The notes under the pieces: model-generated
Told to the model about the DNA's origin: nothing
The model's input: only the letters and a program-made list of their open reading frames with translations
The model's database searches: none
In this document: piece after piece, positions 49,177 to 58,819 of the stretch
How the letters are laid out: every line of letters starts with the position of its first letter
How positions within the stretch are numbered: the stretch's first letter is position 1
Source: Candidatus Thorarchaeota archaeon
Lineage (GTDB): Archaea; Asgardarchaeota; Thorarchaeia; Thorarchaeales; Thorarchaeaceae
DNA length: 64,000 bases
Reading direction: 5' to 3'
NCBI GenBank assembly: GCA_021498125.1
Contig: JAIZWL010000006.1
Location: 1 to 64,000, forward strand
Position numbers and translations under genes: made by a program

Positions 49177-51285
49177 TCAAAGTTCTTCGAAATAGATCCG
49201 TAACAGTTCAGCGACCGATCTGGCCCGCGATACGCAGCCTCGATCCCGGTATGGCTTTGATCCGTCAAACATGTCGGATATGGTACCAAGGCAACCTGTG
49301 CGAATGGTGTCCAGCACTGGCCGGAAAAAGTGTTTGTCCGCATATTTTATATTTTCTTTTGTCTTGCCTTTGACCTTCAAGTATGCAGAGATATATGGGC
49401 CGATGAGCCACGGATGGACGGCACCCTGATGGACTGCTCCAGCTCTGCTCTTTGGTCCGCCGGTCACTGCTCGTGCAAAACGCGGATCTCGTGGGGATAG
49501 TGTTCGAAGTCCATATGGTGTCAGTAACTCATCAGTGACGACCTTGAGAACTGCCTCAGCCCTCTCTTTGTCTAAGAGATTGAAGGGTAGAGCAATAGAG
49601 AAGATCTGATTTGGTCTGATGGACTTGTCCACCTTCTCATCACTGACCACATCGTATAGATATTTTAATTCGTCATCCCAGAAGGTCTGGATGAATGCCT
49701 CTCGCACCCACTGCGCGACTGCAAGGTACTCGTAAGGATCATACCCCCGCATCTCATTCATCTCGCCCATGGCCATGAGGGCATTGAACCAGAGCGCGTT
49801 GACCTCCACGCACTTTCCTATCCGCGGAGTCGCAACCCAGTTTCCAATACGTTCATTCATCCACGAGACCTCGACTCCCTCAATTCCTGAACAGATGAGT
49901 CCGTCAACATCCTCGTGGATATTGTACTTGGTGCCCATTCGATATGCGCTGATTATTGATTCAAGAGTGTCCCAGATTATTCCTGAAAGGAATTCGGTAT
50001 CAGTTGTTGACTTCACATAATGCCAGACCGCAAGGATATACCAGAGCGAGGCATCTACACTATCGTACTCAGGTTGGATACCTCTCTGAGGAAAGTCGTT
50101 TGGAACGAGTCCGTAGCGTGAATGGCGTGCGTATGTCTTCAGGATCTCTCGTGCATCATTAAACCGTCCCAGTGAGATCGTCAGACCCGGCAATGATATC
50201 AGTGAGTCAAGACCAATGTCCTCAAGATGATGGTATCCGGCTATGACCGAGCGCGAACGAGAGGTCGCCCGATCAACAATGAACGAGTCCGCATTGAACA
50301 CAAGCCATTCGATATCCTCCTCACGAGGCTTGTCCGTCAGAGCATAGGCACGGTCGTTGAGAACTTTTCGTCGGCGAAGCTCGTCAAAGCGAAGTTTGAG
50401 AAAGTCCTTGCGGGTCGCCTTCATCAATGGGCCGAGATCGCGTGTGAGGTCCTTTCGTGAGGGGCCTGCTGCAAATAGAAAAGAGAGGTAATGCTCACCG
50501 GGCTCAAGAACCGTGTGAAAGACGCCGGGGATCCAGAGCTGTTCCTTATGTGGCAGTCCCATGGCCTTGTCGCGTCGATAGACCTGTGGTTCGGTGACTC
50601 GGATCTTACTCGGAGAGAACTCGGCATCTGGGGTCCAACAATACATCCACGGACTGCTTAGTCTCTCATCAAATGCGTAGTACGAGTGTTCATTGACTGG
50701 TTCATACTGAGGAGTAAAGTCAAGATATGTGGGTCGAGTGTGGAGACCTCTGTTTGTGTGAAGCGGGGTCACTGTAAAGACGATCTCATCGTTTGTTGAG
50801 ATCTCATAGCTCACGGTTGTGATGTTACGCCGATAGGGCATGAATACGGTCTTCTTCAGGGTCACTGCGCCTGTACAGTACGTCATTGTGGGCAGCGGGT
50901 TGAGGGCGAACCCCTTTAGCATCCGATAGCCGCGGTGGGTGACTCCCTCTTCTGTCTGTTCAGTAGACAGATTGTATTCTTCCTTGGGAGTAATCACCAC
51001 TTCATCCAGTCGCGAGAGTGTGAGCCAGCGATCAACTGGTGGGTTGAGGGCTGCGACCATCAGCCCGTGATAGCCTCGGGTGTTGAGACCTACAATTGTC
51101 GATGACGCATACCCTCCAAGACCATTTGTGCTAAGCCATTCAAATGTGACGGCTCTGTTCAGTCTGAGGTCTGCATCTTTTAACACAATTGGCAAGGCGT
51201 GGGTCTCCAACGGCTCTACATAGAAACGGCGGTGTACATCCCTTAAAACCTTACGAGGTAAATCTCTTCCGATGAATTTATTCAC
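49177..51285 (-). CDS. Glycogen debranching enzyme (archaeal GDE, amylo-alpha-1,6-glucosidase)
   Basis: A protein of up to 702 residues with the archaeal GDE layout: an N-terminal beta domain with W-L-S-T-N-G-L-G-G-Y-A and N-T-R-G-Y-H-G-L, then an (alpha/alpha)6 barrel with T-P-R-I-G-K-C-V-E-V-N-A-L-W-F-N-A-L and H-Q-G-A-V-H-P-W-L-I-G-P-Y. It should hydrolyse alpha-1,6 branches of glycogen. The barrel motif that I recall as W-M-D reads W-M-N here, which may remove an acid group. The GTG at 51285 is only seven bases from a TATA-like box, so the true start may be an in-frame TTG or GTG 25-35 codons later. Confidence 0.87.
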   Translation of the reverse strand: MNKFIGRDLPRKVLRDVHRRFYVEPLETHALPIVLKDADLRLNRAVTFEWLSTNGLGGYASSTIVGLNTRGYHGLMVAALNPPVDRWLTLSRLDEVVITPKEEYNLSTEQTEEGVTHRGYRMLKGFALNPLPTMTYCTGAVTLKKTVFMPYRRNITTVSYEISTNDEIVFTVTPLHTNRGLHTRPTYLDFTPQYEPVNEHSYYAFDERLSSPWMYCWTPDAEFSPSKIRVTEPQVYRRDKAMGLPHKEQLWIPGVFHTVLEPGEHYLSFLFAAGPSRKDLTRDLGPLMKATRKDFLKLRFDELRRRKVLNDRAYALTDKPREEDIEWLVFNADSFIVDRATSRSRSVIAGYHHLEDIGLDSLISLPGLTISLGRFNDAREILKTYARHSRYGLVPNDFPQRGIQPEYDSVDASLWYILAVWHYVKSTTDTEFLSGIIWDTLESIISAYRMGTKYNIHEDVDGLICSGIEGVEVSWMNERIGNWVATPRIGKCVEVNALWFNALMAMGEMNEMRGYDPYEYLAVAQWVREAFIQTFWDDELKYLYDVVSDEKVDKSIRPNQIFSIALPFNLLDKERAEAVLKVVTDELLTPYGLRTLSPRDPRFARAVTGGPKSRAGAVHQGAVHPWLIGPYISAYLKVKGKTKENIKYADKHFFRPVLDTIRTGCLGTISDMFDGSKPYRDRGCVSRARSVAELLRIYFEEL

Positions 51286-51290
51286 TTCTT

Positions 51291-51349
51291 GTATTTATAC
51301 GTGTACTAGTCATGTCCTAGTACACGTATGACTCTTGCTAGTACACGTG
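51291..51349 (-). promoter_or_regulatory. Promoter with three operator-like repeats upstream of the GDE gene
   Basis: Three copies of a 12-base word: TACGTGTACTAG at 51298-51309, its exact inverse CTAGTACACGTA at 51317-51328, and CTAGTACACGTG at 51338-51349. The first two form a perfect palindrome with a seven-base spacer; the third repeats the second two helical turns away. The minus-strand TATA-like TATAAATA (51292-51299) touches the first copy. This looks like the binding site of a dedicated, perhaps sugar-responsive, regulator (inference). Confidence 0.65.
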
Positions 51350-51392
51350 AGTAACTAGCTCCCTATTTGACCAAATGGTCACGTATGCTATT

Positions 51393-51968
51393 TTATTCTT
51401 CGATTCCCAAGACCTTGTGGACCATACCTGTTGCAGTGCGGCCAATTGCTATCAGCACGATCTCTATCAAGATGGACATGATGACGATTCCGACTGCGAT
51501 TGTGAATGCGAAGAAGCTGAGCGATGTAGTGGCAAGGGTGATGAGGTAGTATTTGTAGACCAGCCAGTATCCCCACAGGCCCATGATCAGAATGAGACCC
51601 ACCGCAAGACCATACATGATGATCACAGTCTTGACTCCCGGTTTGCTGAGATCCACAGCCTCGAGGTCTGGGCCGATGACGACTCGTCCGAGTCGGCGGT
51701 TTGCTCGTACAAAGAAACCGATGGCTCCGAGAAAGAAGAAGAGCGTGATCATTGCACCGAGAAGAAGCAGAAAGATTGCAGTGTCCGTACCAATATTTTC
51801 TATGACTCCTCCCGGCCTACTTACAGCATAGGCCACAATTGAGCCTAGGGCTGCAATCCCACTGGTGAGGAGTGTTACAAACGCCACAGTGGCGGTGCCT
51901 CTAAAGAGGGAGGTCACATCTATCTTAGTCTCCTCATCCACGGTTGCTGGTTCAATGTCCTCGCTCAT
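51393..51968 (-). CDS. Four-helix membrane protein, unknown function
   Basis: A 191-residue protein with an acidic N-terminal 25 residues and four predicted helices (about 30-50, 68-90, 118-140, 150-178). ATG 51968 follows GAGGAG at seven bases, so I reject the longer open frame to 52019. A short G-x-D-L-E-A-V-D-L-S loop joins helices two and three. I do not recognise it. It lies between the divergent MFS gene and the GDE promoter and appears to be transcribed alone. Confidence 0.65.
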   Translation of the reverse strand: MSEDIEPATVDEETKIDVTSLFRGTATVAFVTLLTSGIAALGSIVAYAVSRPGGVIENIGTDTAIFLLLLGAMITLFFFLGAIGFFVRANRRLGRVVIGPDLEAVDLSKPGVKTVIIMYGLAVGLILIMGLWGYWLVYKYYLITLATTSLSFFAFTIAVGIVIMSILIEIVLIAIGRTATGMVHKVLGIEE

Positions 51969-52236
51969 GAAGGTCTCCTCTCGGATTATTTTCAGTGTAG
52001 GTACGTATTCACGACACATAAAGGATTGTGTTGTTGATTCCCATCCCCTTATGATTGCTGCTGATGCAATTATGATCCGGTCGCTCGTTTAAAGATGCCT
52101 GATAGAATATTGCTCTGAGTTGCTACGGTCTCTCACTGGCACTTGATTTTCGGTATTCGTTCCACGTTTCTCAGGCCAGTTTCGGTATGGCTATAAGCCA
52201 GAGGAACCCAGAACTCTGTCATCAAGGAGGTCCTAA

Positions 52237-53478
52237 ATGCACCGATCTGGTCAATCTCTTCCCGCTCCAAGGTCTGACACCGTGTTGGGTCTGAACTCGC
52301 GGCTCTGGAGATTGGCATTTGTGCTTGGGATCGCTCAATTTTCTGCAAGCCTCTGGCTCTGGCAGTTCTCAATTCATCTTGAGACCATTATTGTTCCCTG
52401 GCAAATGGGGGTGACTTTCACAGCAGGGACCGTTGCCATACTCGTGGCCTCACCGGTCTCGGGTTTTGTCTCGGATCGGCTCGGCCGTAAGGTGACACTG
52501 ATTTCGGCCTTCATTCCAATACTGCTTGGACTGGCACTCCTCTATGCATTACCCCTGTGGCCCCATGTAGTCATTGCCTTTGGTCTCATCCGCCTTGGCT
52601 GGGGAATCATCATGATCATCTCGCGCGCTATTCCCGCCGACGAGATCTCTTTGAGTGCGAGCACGGACTCTATCAGGATCTTTGCCATGGTGCTTGTCCC
52701 GACCTACATCTTTGATGGCATGGGGCCGCTTCTCGGAGGATATATACTAACGACTGGTGGTGTTCCGACCACACTCTATCTCATTGCGTTCTTTGTTGCT
52801 CTTCTTGCAATGATTGCAACTATGGTCTTTGTTTCGGAGTCGCTAAGTTCAGGTGCGAAGGACAAGGCTAAGACTGAGGGTCTCAGATCCTTTGCCAAGC
52901 TGGGGCGGCCGTTCTGGTTGCTTGTGGCAGGCACTGTGGGAATCGCCTTTTTCTTCAGGATGACAATGCCCTATTTTGGAAATCTCTGTGTCGGTGAATG
53001 GGGGATCGATGAGGGAGTGTACGCGATTAGCTGGAGTGCCTATTCCTTTACCTCTGCTCTGTTATCATATACGATCAGTGGCTTTGCGGACCGAAATAAG
53101 ACGGGGGCCTTTCTCTTTGCGATTGCGGGGAATGCCGTCATTATGGGCCTGCTCGCCATAGGTTCTGGTGCATGGATGCTTGTGCTCATCAACATACTCT
53201 GGGCTGCACCTCTCGTGCTCTGGATGTCCGCCGAGAGCTCTCTTGTGATTGAAGGGATTCCCGAACATCGGCATGGGAGTGCGTTGGGGACGTACCGTGT
53301 CGTAATGATGATCGCAGGACTTGTGGCCGCCAATATTGGTGCCTATATCTGGGAGGTGACCGGTTCGTTGCGTACACTCTATGTCTTTGCCACGGTGGCA
53401 ACTGTGCTCTGTACACTTCTGCTGGCTGTACTTCTGAAGGTCCGTGCAAATTATCTCAAGACTGACTCAAATGCTTAA
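52237..53478 (+). CDS. Major facilitator superfamily transporter
   Basis: A 413-residue protein with about 12 predicted helices in two halves. Motif A of the MFS is clear in the loop after helix 2: G-F-V-S-D-R-L-G-R-K. The central loop (about residues 205-225) is short and charged. ATG 52237 follows AAGGAGGT at the right distance. The cargo cannot be told; drug and small-metabolite exporters look alike at this level. It ends 84 bases before nurA. Confidence 0.87.
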   Translation: MHRSGQSLPAPRSDTVLGLNSRLWRLAFVLGIAQFSASLWLWQFSIHLETIIVPWQMGVTFTAGTVAILVASPVSGFVSDRLGRKVTLISAFIPILLGLALLYALPLWPHVVIAFGLIRLGWGIIMIISRAIPADEISLSASTDSIRIFAMVLVPTYIFDGMGPLLGGYILTTGGVPTTLYLIAFFVALLAMIATMVFVSESLSSGAKDKAKTEGLRSFAKLGRPFWLLVAGTVGIAFFFRMTMPYFGNLCVGEWGIDEGVYAISWSAYSFTSALLSYTISGFADRNKTGAFLFAIAGNAVIMGLLAIGSGAWMLVLINILWAAPLVLWMSAESSLVIEGIPEHRHGSALGTYRVVMMIAGLVAANIGAYIWEVTGSLRTLYVFATVATVLCTLLLAVLLKVRANYLKTDSNA

Positions 53479-53561
53479 GGGATCACTCGCTGAAACGGAG
53501 AGTGGTTCTTATTAGGCCCTTGTGCCAACTGATAATGTAAACCGGTAAGCGAGGGATATAC

Positions 53562-55463
53562 TTGGCAGAACCGCGTTCGACAATTGCCCGAAGGATTCGA
53601 AGCACTGGTACACAGCTTCTCTCCGGTGCCCAAAAGCAGGTGGTGGATTACAAGGCGCGGTTCGATCGGCTCAAGGATGTATACGATTCTTTTCTCAGTC
53701 GTTTACTCATTCAATATCAGACGGATTTGGCAGACGTGAAATTCGTCGATTCATTCTTTGGAAAGAGAGACCTGACCTTTGCAGGAGTCGATGGCACGAT
53801 CTACAAGTACCCGACCTTCGACTTGATTGTCTTCTTTGCTGGAGCCTATTCCTCTGAGGGTACAATCATTGTTGCTGATGATGGACGATTAGAAATTACT
53901 TACCGCAAGTCGCGTCTTGAGTCAGGAACTGGAATCTCCTCAGTCCTGCCGGTCTATATCAATGAAGTGGCAATGATTGATCAGACAATATTGACCCGTG
54001 ACGAAGAAGGTCGTATCGATGAGACCTTGACTCGTTCGGATGACTGGATCATCGACAACACAGCTTTTGCAGATTACATGATGGGGCTCTCGGAATTCTA
54101 TTTGGGTTACAAGCTCGTGACGCAGGAGCATCCTGTTGATATTCTTCTCATGGATCGGATTCTCTCTTCAGAGGTGTCTTCGTTCTATGCTGAGACCTCC
54201 CCGTTGAGGATTGATCTTGACAAAGATTGTGGCCTCATTGGTTGTAAGGTGGATGGTAAAAAGTTCACCAAGACCGAATGGTCCTATGCGCGTCGTCTGA
54301 TCGGCAATCCCGGTCTTGATACGCCCCCGGCCAGAGGCGAATTTCTCTTACCGCGTATCATTAGTGATCTTCTCTCAAAAGGCCCTATGACTAAGGAGGA
54401 AATCTTGAACAATCTTGGTCTTACCGGACCTATGTGGGAACGGCGTCTTGATAAGGTGCTTAAAGAGGCTGTTCGGGCGCGAGACGGTGTGGGCCCTGTG
54501 ATCAAGAGAAAGCAGGACTATTATCATGCAATTCCTCAACTGAGAGGTCTCCTTCAACGGATAGCTCATCTTGTTGATGACGTATGTGAGAGGATCTTCT
54601 CTCTTGACGAGAGTGTCTTGTACGACCAGCGTTTCAAGATTGATGGGCGTTGGATCACTACAAACGACTTAGCATTTCTTAGCCTGATGTCGTTGTATCT
54701 TACAATGGACCAGTGCTGGAAGAATCCCACTCTGCTCGTAGGTGTTGCCAAGGACTCTTCGGCTCGTGATCTCAAATCTCAGTTGTTGCCAGTTCTCAAT
54801 TATGTAGGTCGTTTTCGGGGCGGTTTTGGTCCTCATGGCGATGTCCCCGACACAGACCGCATGATTCTCCAGTGGGTCTCTCTTCAGGAGTTTAACCGCT
54901 TGAAGACCCCTTGGGCCACGTGTGAATATGATACAGCGTTCAAGACGATCGTCCCGCATTTTGATAGGAAGCCGGGTCTCGTTTCTGGTGCGCGGAGAAA
55001 TCAGGTCTCGCTCAATCGCACTTTCATCAAGGCGTATTTCCAATTATCGCAGGCACGTAGTGATCCCAAGCTCCGGAGTAATGTGCTCCTCTATGATCGA
55101 CTTGCGTATCCGCAGTATGATGTGGGCGACCCTCAGACGGTGGTTCTACAGCACGACTATAACTATGGGCCTGAGCCACTTCCGGTCATCTTCTATGAGG
55201 GGGCAGACAATCCTATTCAGAAGTTTATCATCACGCTCTTTGCTCATATGACGCAGGCAAGTATTCCAGAGATGTTCGGTCATATACGGCCGCTCTTCGA
55301 GGCGGACAAGATCGCAAAGTATCATTATGATGAACAGGTACGTGTGATCAATAGTACACAGGCATGGTTGGTCGCCCGGCCAGAGCTGAGAGAGTATCTG
55401 TTCTATCTGGGTTCATTTAGAGAACGGAGGTCAGACATTGAACACACACGAAAATATTCCTGA
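53562..55463 (+). CDS. nurA: NurA nuclease with an inserted winged-helix region
   Basis: A 633-residue NurA-family protein, well above the usual 300-450. The N-terminal catalytic strand F-A-G-V-D-G (D77) and a later L-L-V-G-V-A-K-D-S-S (about residue 391) are both NurA motifs. Between them are about 200 extra residues including a winged-helix-like stretch (about 262-330, with M-T-K-E-E-I-L-N-N-L-G). NurA forms a ring nuclease with HerA and resects DNA ends. TTG 53562 follows GAGGG. It overlaps herA by 26 bases. No Mre11 or Rad50 gene lies alongside, unlike many archaea. Confidence 0.85.
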   Translation: MAEPRSTIARRIRSTGTQLLSGAQKQVVDYKARFDRLKDVYDSFLSRLLIQYQTDLADVKFVDSFFGKRDLTFAGVDGTIYKYPTFDLIVFFAGAYSSEGTIIVADDGRLEITYRKSRLESGTGISSVLPVYINEVAMIDQTILTRDEEGRIDETLTRSDDWIIDNTAFADYMMGLSEFYLGYKLVTQEHPVDILLMDRILSSEVSSFYAETSPLRIDLDKDCGLIGCKVDGKKFTKTEWSYARRLIGNPGLDTPPARGEFLLPRIISDLLSKGPMTKEEILNNLGLTGPMWERRLDKVLKEAVRARDGVGPVIKRKQDYYHAIPQLRGLLQRIAHLVDDVCERIFSLDESVLYDQRFKIDGRWITTNDLAFLSLMSLYLTMDQCWKNPTLLVGVAKDSSARDLKSQLLPVLNYVGRFRGGFGPHGDVPDTDRMILQWVSLQEFNRLKTPWATCEYDTAFKTIVPHFDRKPGLVSGARRNQVSLNRTFIKAYFQLSQARSDPKLRSNVLLYDRLAYPQYDVGDPQTVVLQHDYNYGPEPLPVIFYEGADNPIQKFIITLFAHMTQASIPEMFGHIRPLFEADKIAKYHYDEQVRVINSTQAWLVARPELREYLFYLGSFRERRSDIEHTRKYS

Positions 55464-57306
55464 AACATTGTTTACAGATTTTGATGGGATCTTTGATGGC
55501 ACCCTTGCCAGAGTGGTGACAGTGCCCGCGAATTATACTTCAGAGTGGGCGGGATCTGCTGCACGGTATGAGTGCAAGATCAAAGTCCGGTACAACAAGG
55601 AACTGATGTCCTTGCTTGAAGAGGGCATGATGCTTGCAGTACCGAATTTCAGAGGCGTGTCGAAAAAGAGTGTCAAAGATAACATTCAGCGTTTTACCGT
55701 CATGGTCATCTCAAAGGTCTGGCCACAGCACTATGGTCTCAAGGGTGTGAGTGATAGCCACTATTTCCCTCTACAGTTTGAGGTCACTGAACAGGCGGTT
55801 GATGACTGGGACACGGACGACCAGACGACCATGCTTGTTGAGATGTCCGCGATTCCCATAAACCAAGACCTCGTGGTATTACCGGATGGGACGATTGAGT
55901 TCCGGAAGGGCTTTTCTTATCCCCTTGTTGGTTCGAAGGTTCACGTCCTGAGTATGGAGACCATAGACTACGTGTACAATGCTCGTGTACGTGAGGCCCT
56001 TGGAGTAAAGACGGGCAAGACGGTTTCGAACCCACGTAAAGATCCGCGGGTTGGTGTGTTACGAATGTTTCAGGAATCGGACGTAGAGATTCCTATCTAT
56101 GTTGATCTTGAGAAACTCGTTCGTTATCACTTTGGGATTTTCTCATTTACCGGTGGTGGGAAGAGCAACCTGCTCTCCAACCTCTTCAGGCGAATCCTCT
56201 ATCACAGCCCCGATACGAAGCTCGTCATCTTTGACATAAGCTGTGAGTATCCCTTCCTTCTCAGCGATGTTCTTCTGGACCCAAAGATCTCCAGCTCCGT
56301 CATTCTCGAACAAGAGGCAACTAGTGGGGCAGATTTTGCGCGATCAATAGTCAAACCCCGCGACTTTGAGGACGACCCTCGCGCGTCTAAGGTCTTAGAA
56401 TCGGTCTTTGATCGTGGTGTTGTGACCTTCTACAGTCCGCCCTCGACTCAGATCCCCACGTATGGTGCGATCCTGAGCGAGATTCGGACGCTACGGAATG
56501 GAAGTCTTGACCGGCCCAACTATGTTCAGGCGATGGATGACATCTTGTATTCGGTGGTTGGTTGGATGGGTTCGTGGGGCAAGAACGAGGGTGATATGAT
56601 CGATGATGACTTTGTTGACCATCTCTCCAAGGCGTCTATGGATGCAATGGCCAAGTTCAAGGTCAATGAACGTGCGACCATTCACGCTTGGGCATCGACA
56701 AGAGACTCGTTGAAGATTTCAATTCAACGAGCTCAAGGGGCTGTCCAAAAAGGTGTGACGACTACTGAGATTCTTAAGATGCTAGGCGGAGACGAACGGC
56801 TCATCATTATCTCCATTGCAGACCCAGACACGTTGAGAGAACTTGTGATCCGTCTGACCAGTGCTTCTCTAAAATACAGGAAGAAGACCTTTGAGATCAA
56901 GCCTCACATACTCTTTGTGTTCGATGAGGCGCAGGAGTTCATTCCTAGCCGTGCCTCAGGTCTGCTTGATGATTGCAGTCGTGCTGTGGAGCGGTTGCTC
57001 AGGCAGGGACGAAAATACGGGCTTGGTGGTGCTATTGCCACGCAGCGGATTGCTTATCTGAATACGAACATCTTGCAGCAACTGCATACCTTCTTTGTGG
57101 GGACTCTTCCGCGACCCTATGATCGGACTGTGGTCAGCAGCTCATTTCAGATTGATCTTAGCATCCTCGACAAGACCCTAGAGTTTCCGCCAGGTTCGTG
57201 GTTGCTCTCAAGCTATATTGCCACAGGACTTGATAATGTACCGATCTTTGTCAAGGCTGATAATTCCGAGGACGTATTACGATCTCACGTCGAGAAGTAC
57301 TCCTAG
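55438..57306 (+). CDS. herA: HerA-type hexameric DNA translocase
   Basis: A 622-residue HerA/FtsK-like ATPase. The N-terminal 180 residues fit the HAS-barrel. Walker A is F-T-G-G-G-K-S-N near 236-243, Walker B is L-F-V-F-D-E-A-Q-E-F near 490-500, and R-Q-G-R-K-Y-G-L-G with A-T-Q-R carries the arginine finger and sensor. It powers NurA in end resection. TTG 55438 has GGAGG seven bases upstream, inside nurA, so translation is coupled. The glycine replacing serine in the usual G-S-G-K-S is a mild variation. Confidence 0.92.
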   Translation: MNTHENIPETLFTDFDGIFDGTLARVVTVPANYTSEWAGSAARYECKIKVRYNKELMSLLEEGMMLAVPNFRGVSKKSVKDNIQRFTVMVISKVWPQHYGLKGVSDSHYFPLQFEVTEQAVDDWDTDDQTTMLVEMSAIPINQDLVVLPDGTIEFRKGFSYPLVGSKVHVLSMETIDYVYNARVREALGVKTGKTVSNPRKDPRVGVLRMFQESDVEIPIYVDLEKLVRYHFGIFSFTGGGKSNLLSNLFRRILYHSPDTKLVIFDISCEYPFLLSDVLLDPKISSSVILEQEATSGADFARSIVKPRDFEDDPRASKVLESVFDRGVVTFYSPPSTQIPTYGAILSEIRTLRNGSLDRPNYVQAMDDILYSVVGWMGSWGKNEGDMIDDDFVDHLSKASMDAMAKFKVNERATIHAWASTRDSLKISIQRAQGAVQKGVTTTEILKMLGGDERLIIISIADPDTLRELVIRLTSASLKYRKKTFEIKPHILFVFDEAQEFIPSRASGLLDDCSRAVERLLRQGRKYGLGGAIATQRIAYLNTNILQQLHTFFVGTLPRPYDRTVVSSSFQIDLSILDKTLEFPPGSWLLSSYIATGLDNVPIFVKADNSEDVLRSHVEKYS

Positions 57307-57390
57307 TGATGCCACTTAGTCTGTGACATACTGGATGGAAGAGTGGGGCCCTATGATGATGAACGGGCCCCCGTTCCCTGTTGCAACTTA

Positions 57391-58626
57391 TCACTCACTT
57401 GTTTCAACAACTGATGAGTCCGCGTCCTCTTTTTCTTCTTCTTCTTTCACATCTTCTTCCTTTGCCTCTTTTTCTTCCTTCTCTTCCTTCTCCTCCTCAA
57501 CATCCGCCGCTTCGATCACAGGATGTTTCTCCTGTACGGATTCGTCCAAGAATACCAGATATGGAAATGATGCTTTGACAAGGCTGTCAAGAGTGCTCTC
57601 TATATCCGGATTCATTCTCACGGAATCGGATTTTAGGTCAAGGAAGAGTGGCTCGGGAATCGAGTCAAGTACCATCTGAAGTGAACGCCGTGCGAAGTAG
57701 GTGGCTCGCTCACAGATGAGCAGGGCCGTGAGATCCTCACGCCATTCGAAGAGCAGAGTTCGATGGGTGATGTCGATTCGTCGTAGCTGCGCATTGGTCT
57801 GAAGACTCTCCGAGAGGACAGAGGAGATCGCAGCAATTGACATACTCATGAGCTGGTCTGAGACAACGATTTTTTCGAAGCCTCGTGACTGTATTGCCCG
57901 GGAGTAGACCGCGATCCCAGTAGTGTTGAAGATGATGATCCGAAAGAGTGGTGTTGGTAGCCTGTACAGATAATTTGGATTTCCAAGGTACACTCCTATC
58001 AACATGACCAATCCGATAAAGGTGACCAGATCTCCTATCTCGTAGACCGATACTTCAGCGATAGACTTGAGTGAGAAAAAGTTCCCGATGATCGGGGGAA
58101 TCCCTCCAACTGCCAAGACCAGCAGTGCTGAGGTCTCGACCATCCCTTCACGCTCATGCGTCATCATCCAGCTCTTGATGGATACTGACGCTCCGAACAA
58201 GAATGCGTTCATGCGGATTGCATCATGAGCAAAGTCGTTGGCCATCGTCAGCTGATGGATGCTTGTCCCCTGCGTGATCATGACTGCCGTAGTGATTACT
58301 CCCATTCCCACAAATGCACTCATTATTGCGAGTCGGATAAGCTGAGGTCTCAGACGTGATACTTGTTCAAAATGAATGTATATCGCGTAGTACATGAAAA
58401 TGTACGCAAAGCCATTGGCTAAGACTGATGTATTCGAGTTCAGGAAGTCTGGCAGGAATGGCCGGAACGCCCACAGTGTCAGACCAATGATTCCGAAGAT
58501 GAGGGCAATAGTCAATACATGTGCTCGTCGGTTCTTTCTGAATGTCTGGTAAATGAACAGGAGAACCAGTATTAACAAAACGATCCAGAGTGCGAGAACG
58601 ACCATGTTCTCGGGTTCTAATTGCAT
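57391..58626 (-). CDS. 7TM protein with longin-like domain and Glu/Lys tail
   Basis: A 411-residue protein. Residues 8-230 hold about seven helices. Residues 238-335 resemble a Roadblock/longin sensor domain: R-I-I-I-F-N-T-T-G-I-A-V-Y-S, a helix with A-A-I-S-S-V-L-S-E, and L-L-F-E-W-R-E-D. The last 40 residues are almost only Glu and Lys, with short E-E-K repeats. ATG 58626 seems best; GTG and earlier codons add little. It is probably a receptor whose inside domain binds partner proteins, perhaps small GTPase regulators as Roadblock proteins do (inference). No kinase domain. Confidence 0.65.
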   Translation of the reverse strand: MQLEPENMVVLALWIVLLILVLLFIYQTFRKNRRAHVLTIALIFGIIGLTLWAFRPFLPDFLNSNTSVLANGFAYIFMYYAIYIHFEQVSRLRPQLIRLAIMSAFVGMGVITTAVMITQGTSIHQLTMANDFAHDAIRMNAFLFGASVSIKSWMMTHEREGMVETSALLVLAVGGIPPIIGNFFSLKSIAEVSVYEIGDLVTFIGLVMLIGVYLGNPNYLYRLPTPLFRIIIFNTTGIAVYSRAIQSRGFEKIVVSDQLMSMSIAAISSVLSESLQTNAQLRRIDITHRTLLFEWREDLTALLICERATYFARRSLQMVLDSIPEPLFLDLKSDSVRMNPDIESTLDSLVKASFPYLVFLDESVQEKHPVIEAADVEEEKEEKEEKEAKEEDVKEEEEKEDADSSVVETSE

Positions 58627-58819
58627 CACTTGACACACCAACTTGGGAGCAATCGTTGAATATTATAGGAAAAATAAGTGCTTCTCGCCATATTATGTTT
58701 CTTTGACTGTATTCCTTAGAGCTTATGAACCACCAAAACGAAAAACGCGAAAAATATCGGTCAGTGTTTCCGTCATATCTAAAAGCAACACACTTTGTTC
58801 TCACTTGGAGTCTGTTCAT

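Noticed and set aside
53562-57306. A defence island around HerA-NurA
   Set aside because: No other defence gene (restriction, Sir2, Argonaute, Cas) lies nearby; the neighbours are a transporter and a receptor-like protein. Kept only as a possibility in the findings.
57323-57679. Ser-rich plus-strand frame opposite the 7TM gene
   Set aside because: The Ser/Phe runs are the reverse reading of the Glu/Lys codons of the minus-strand gene.
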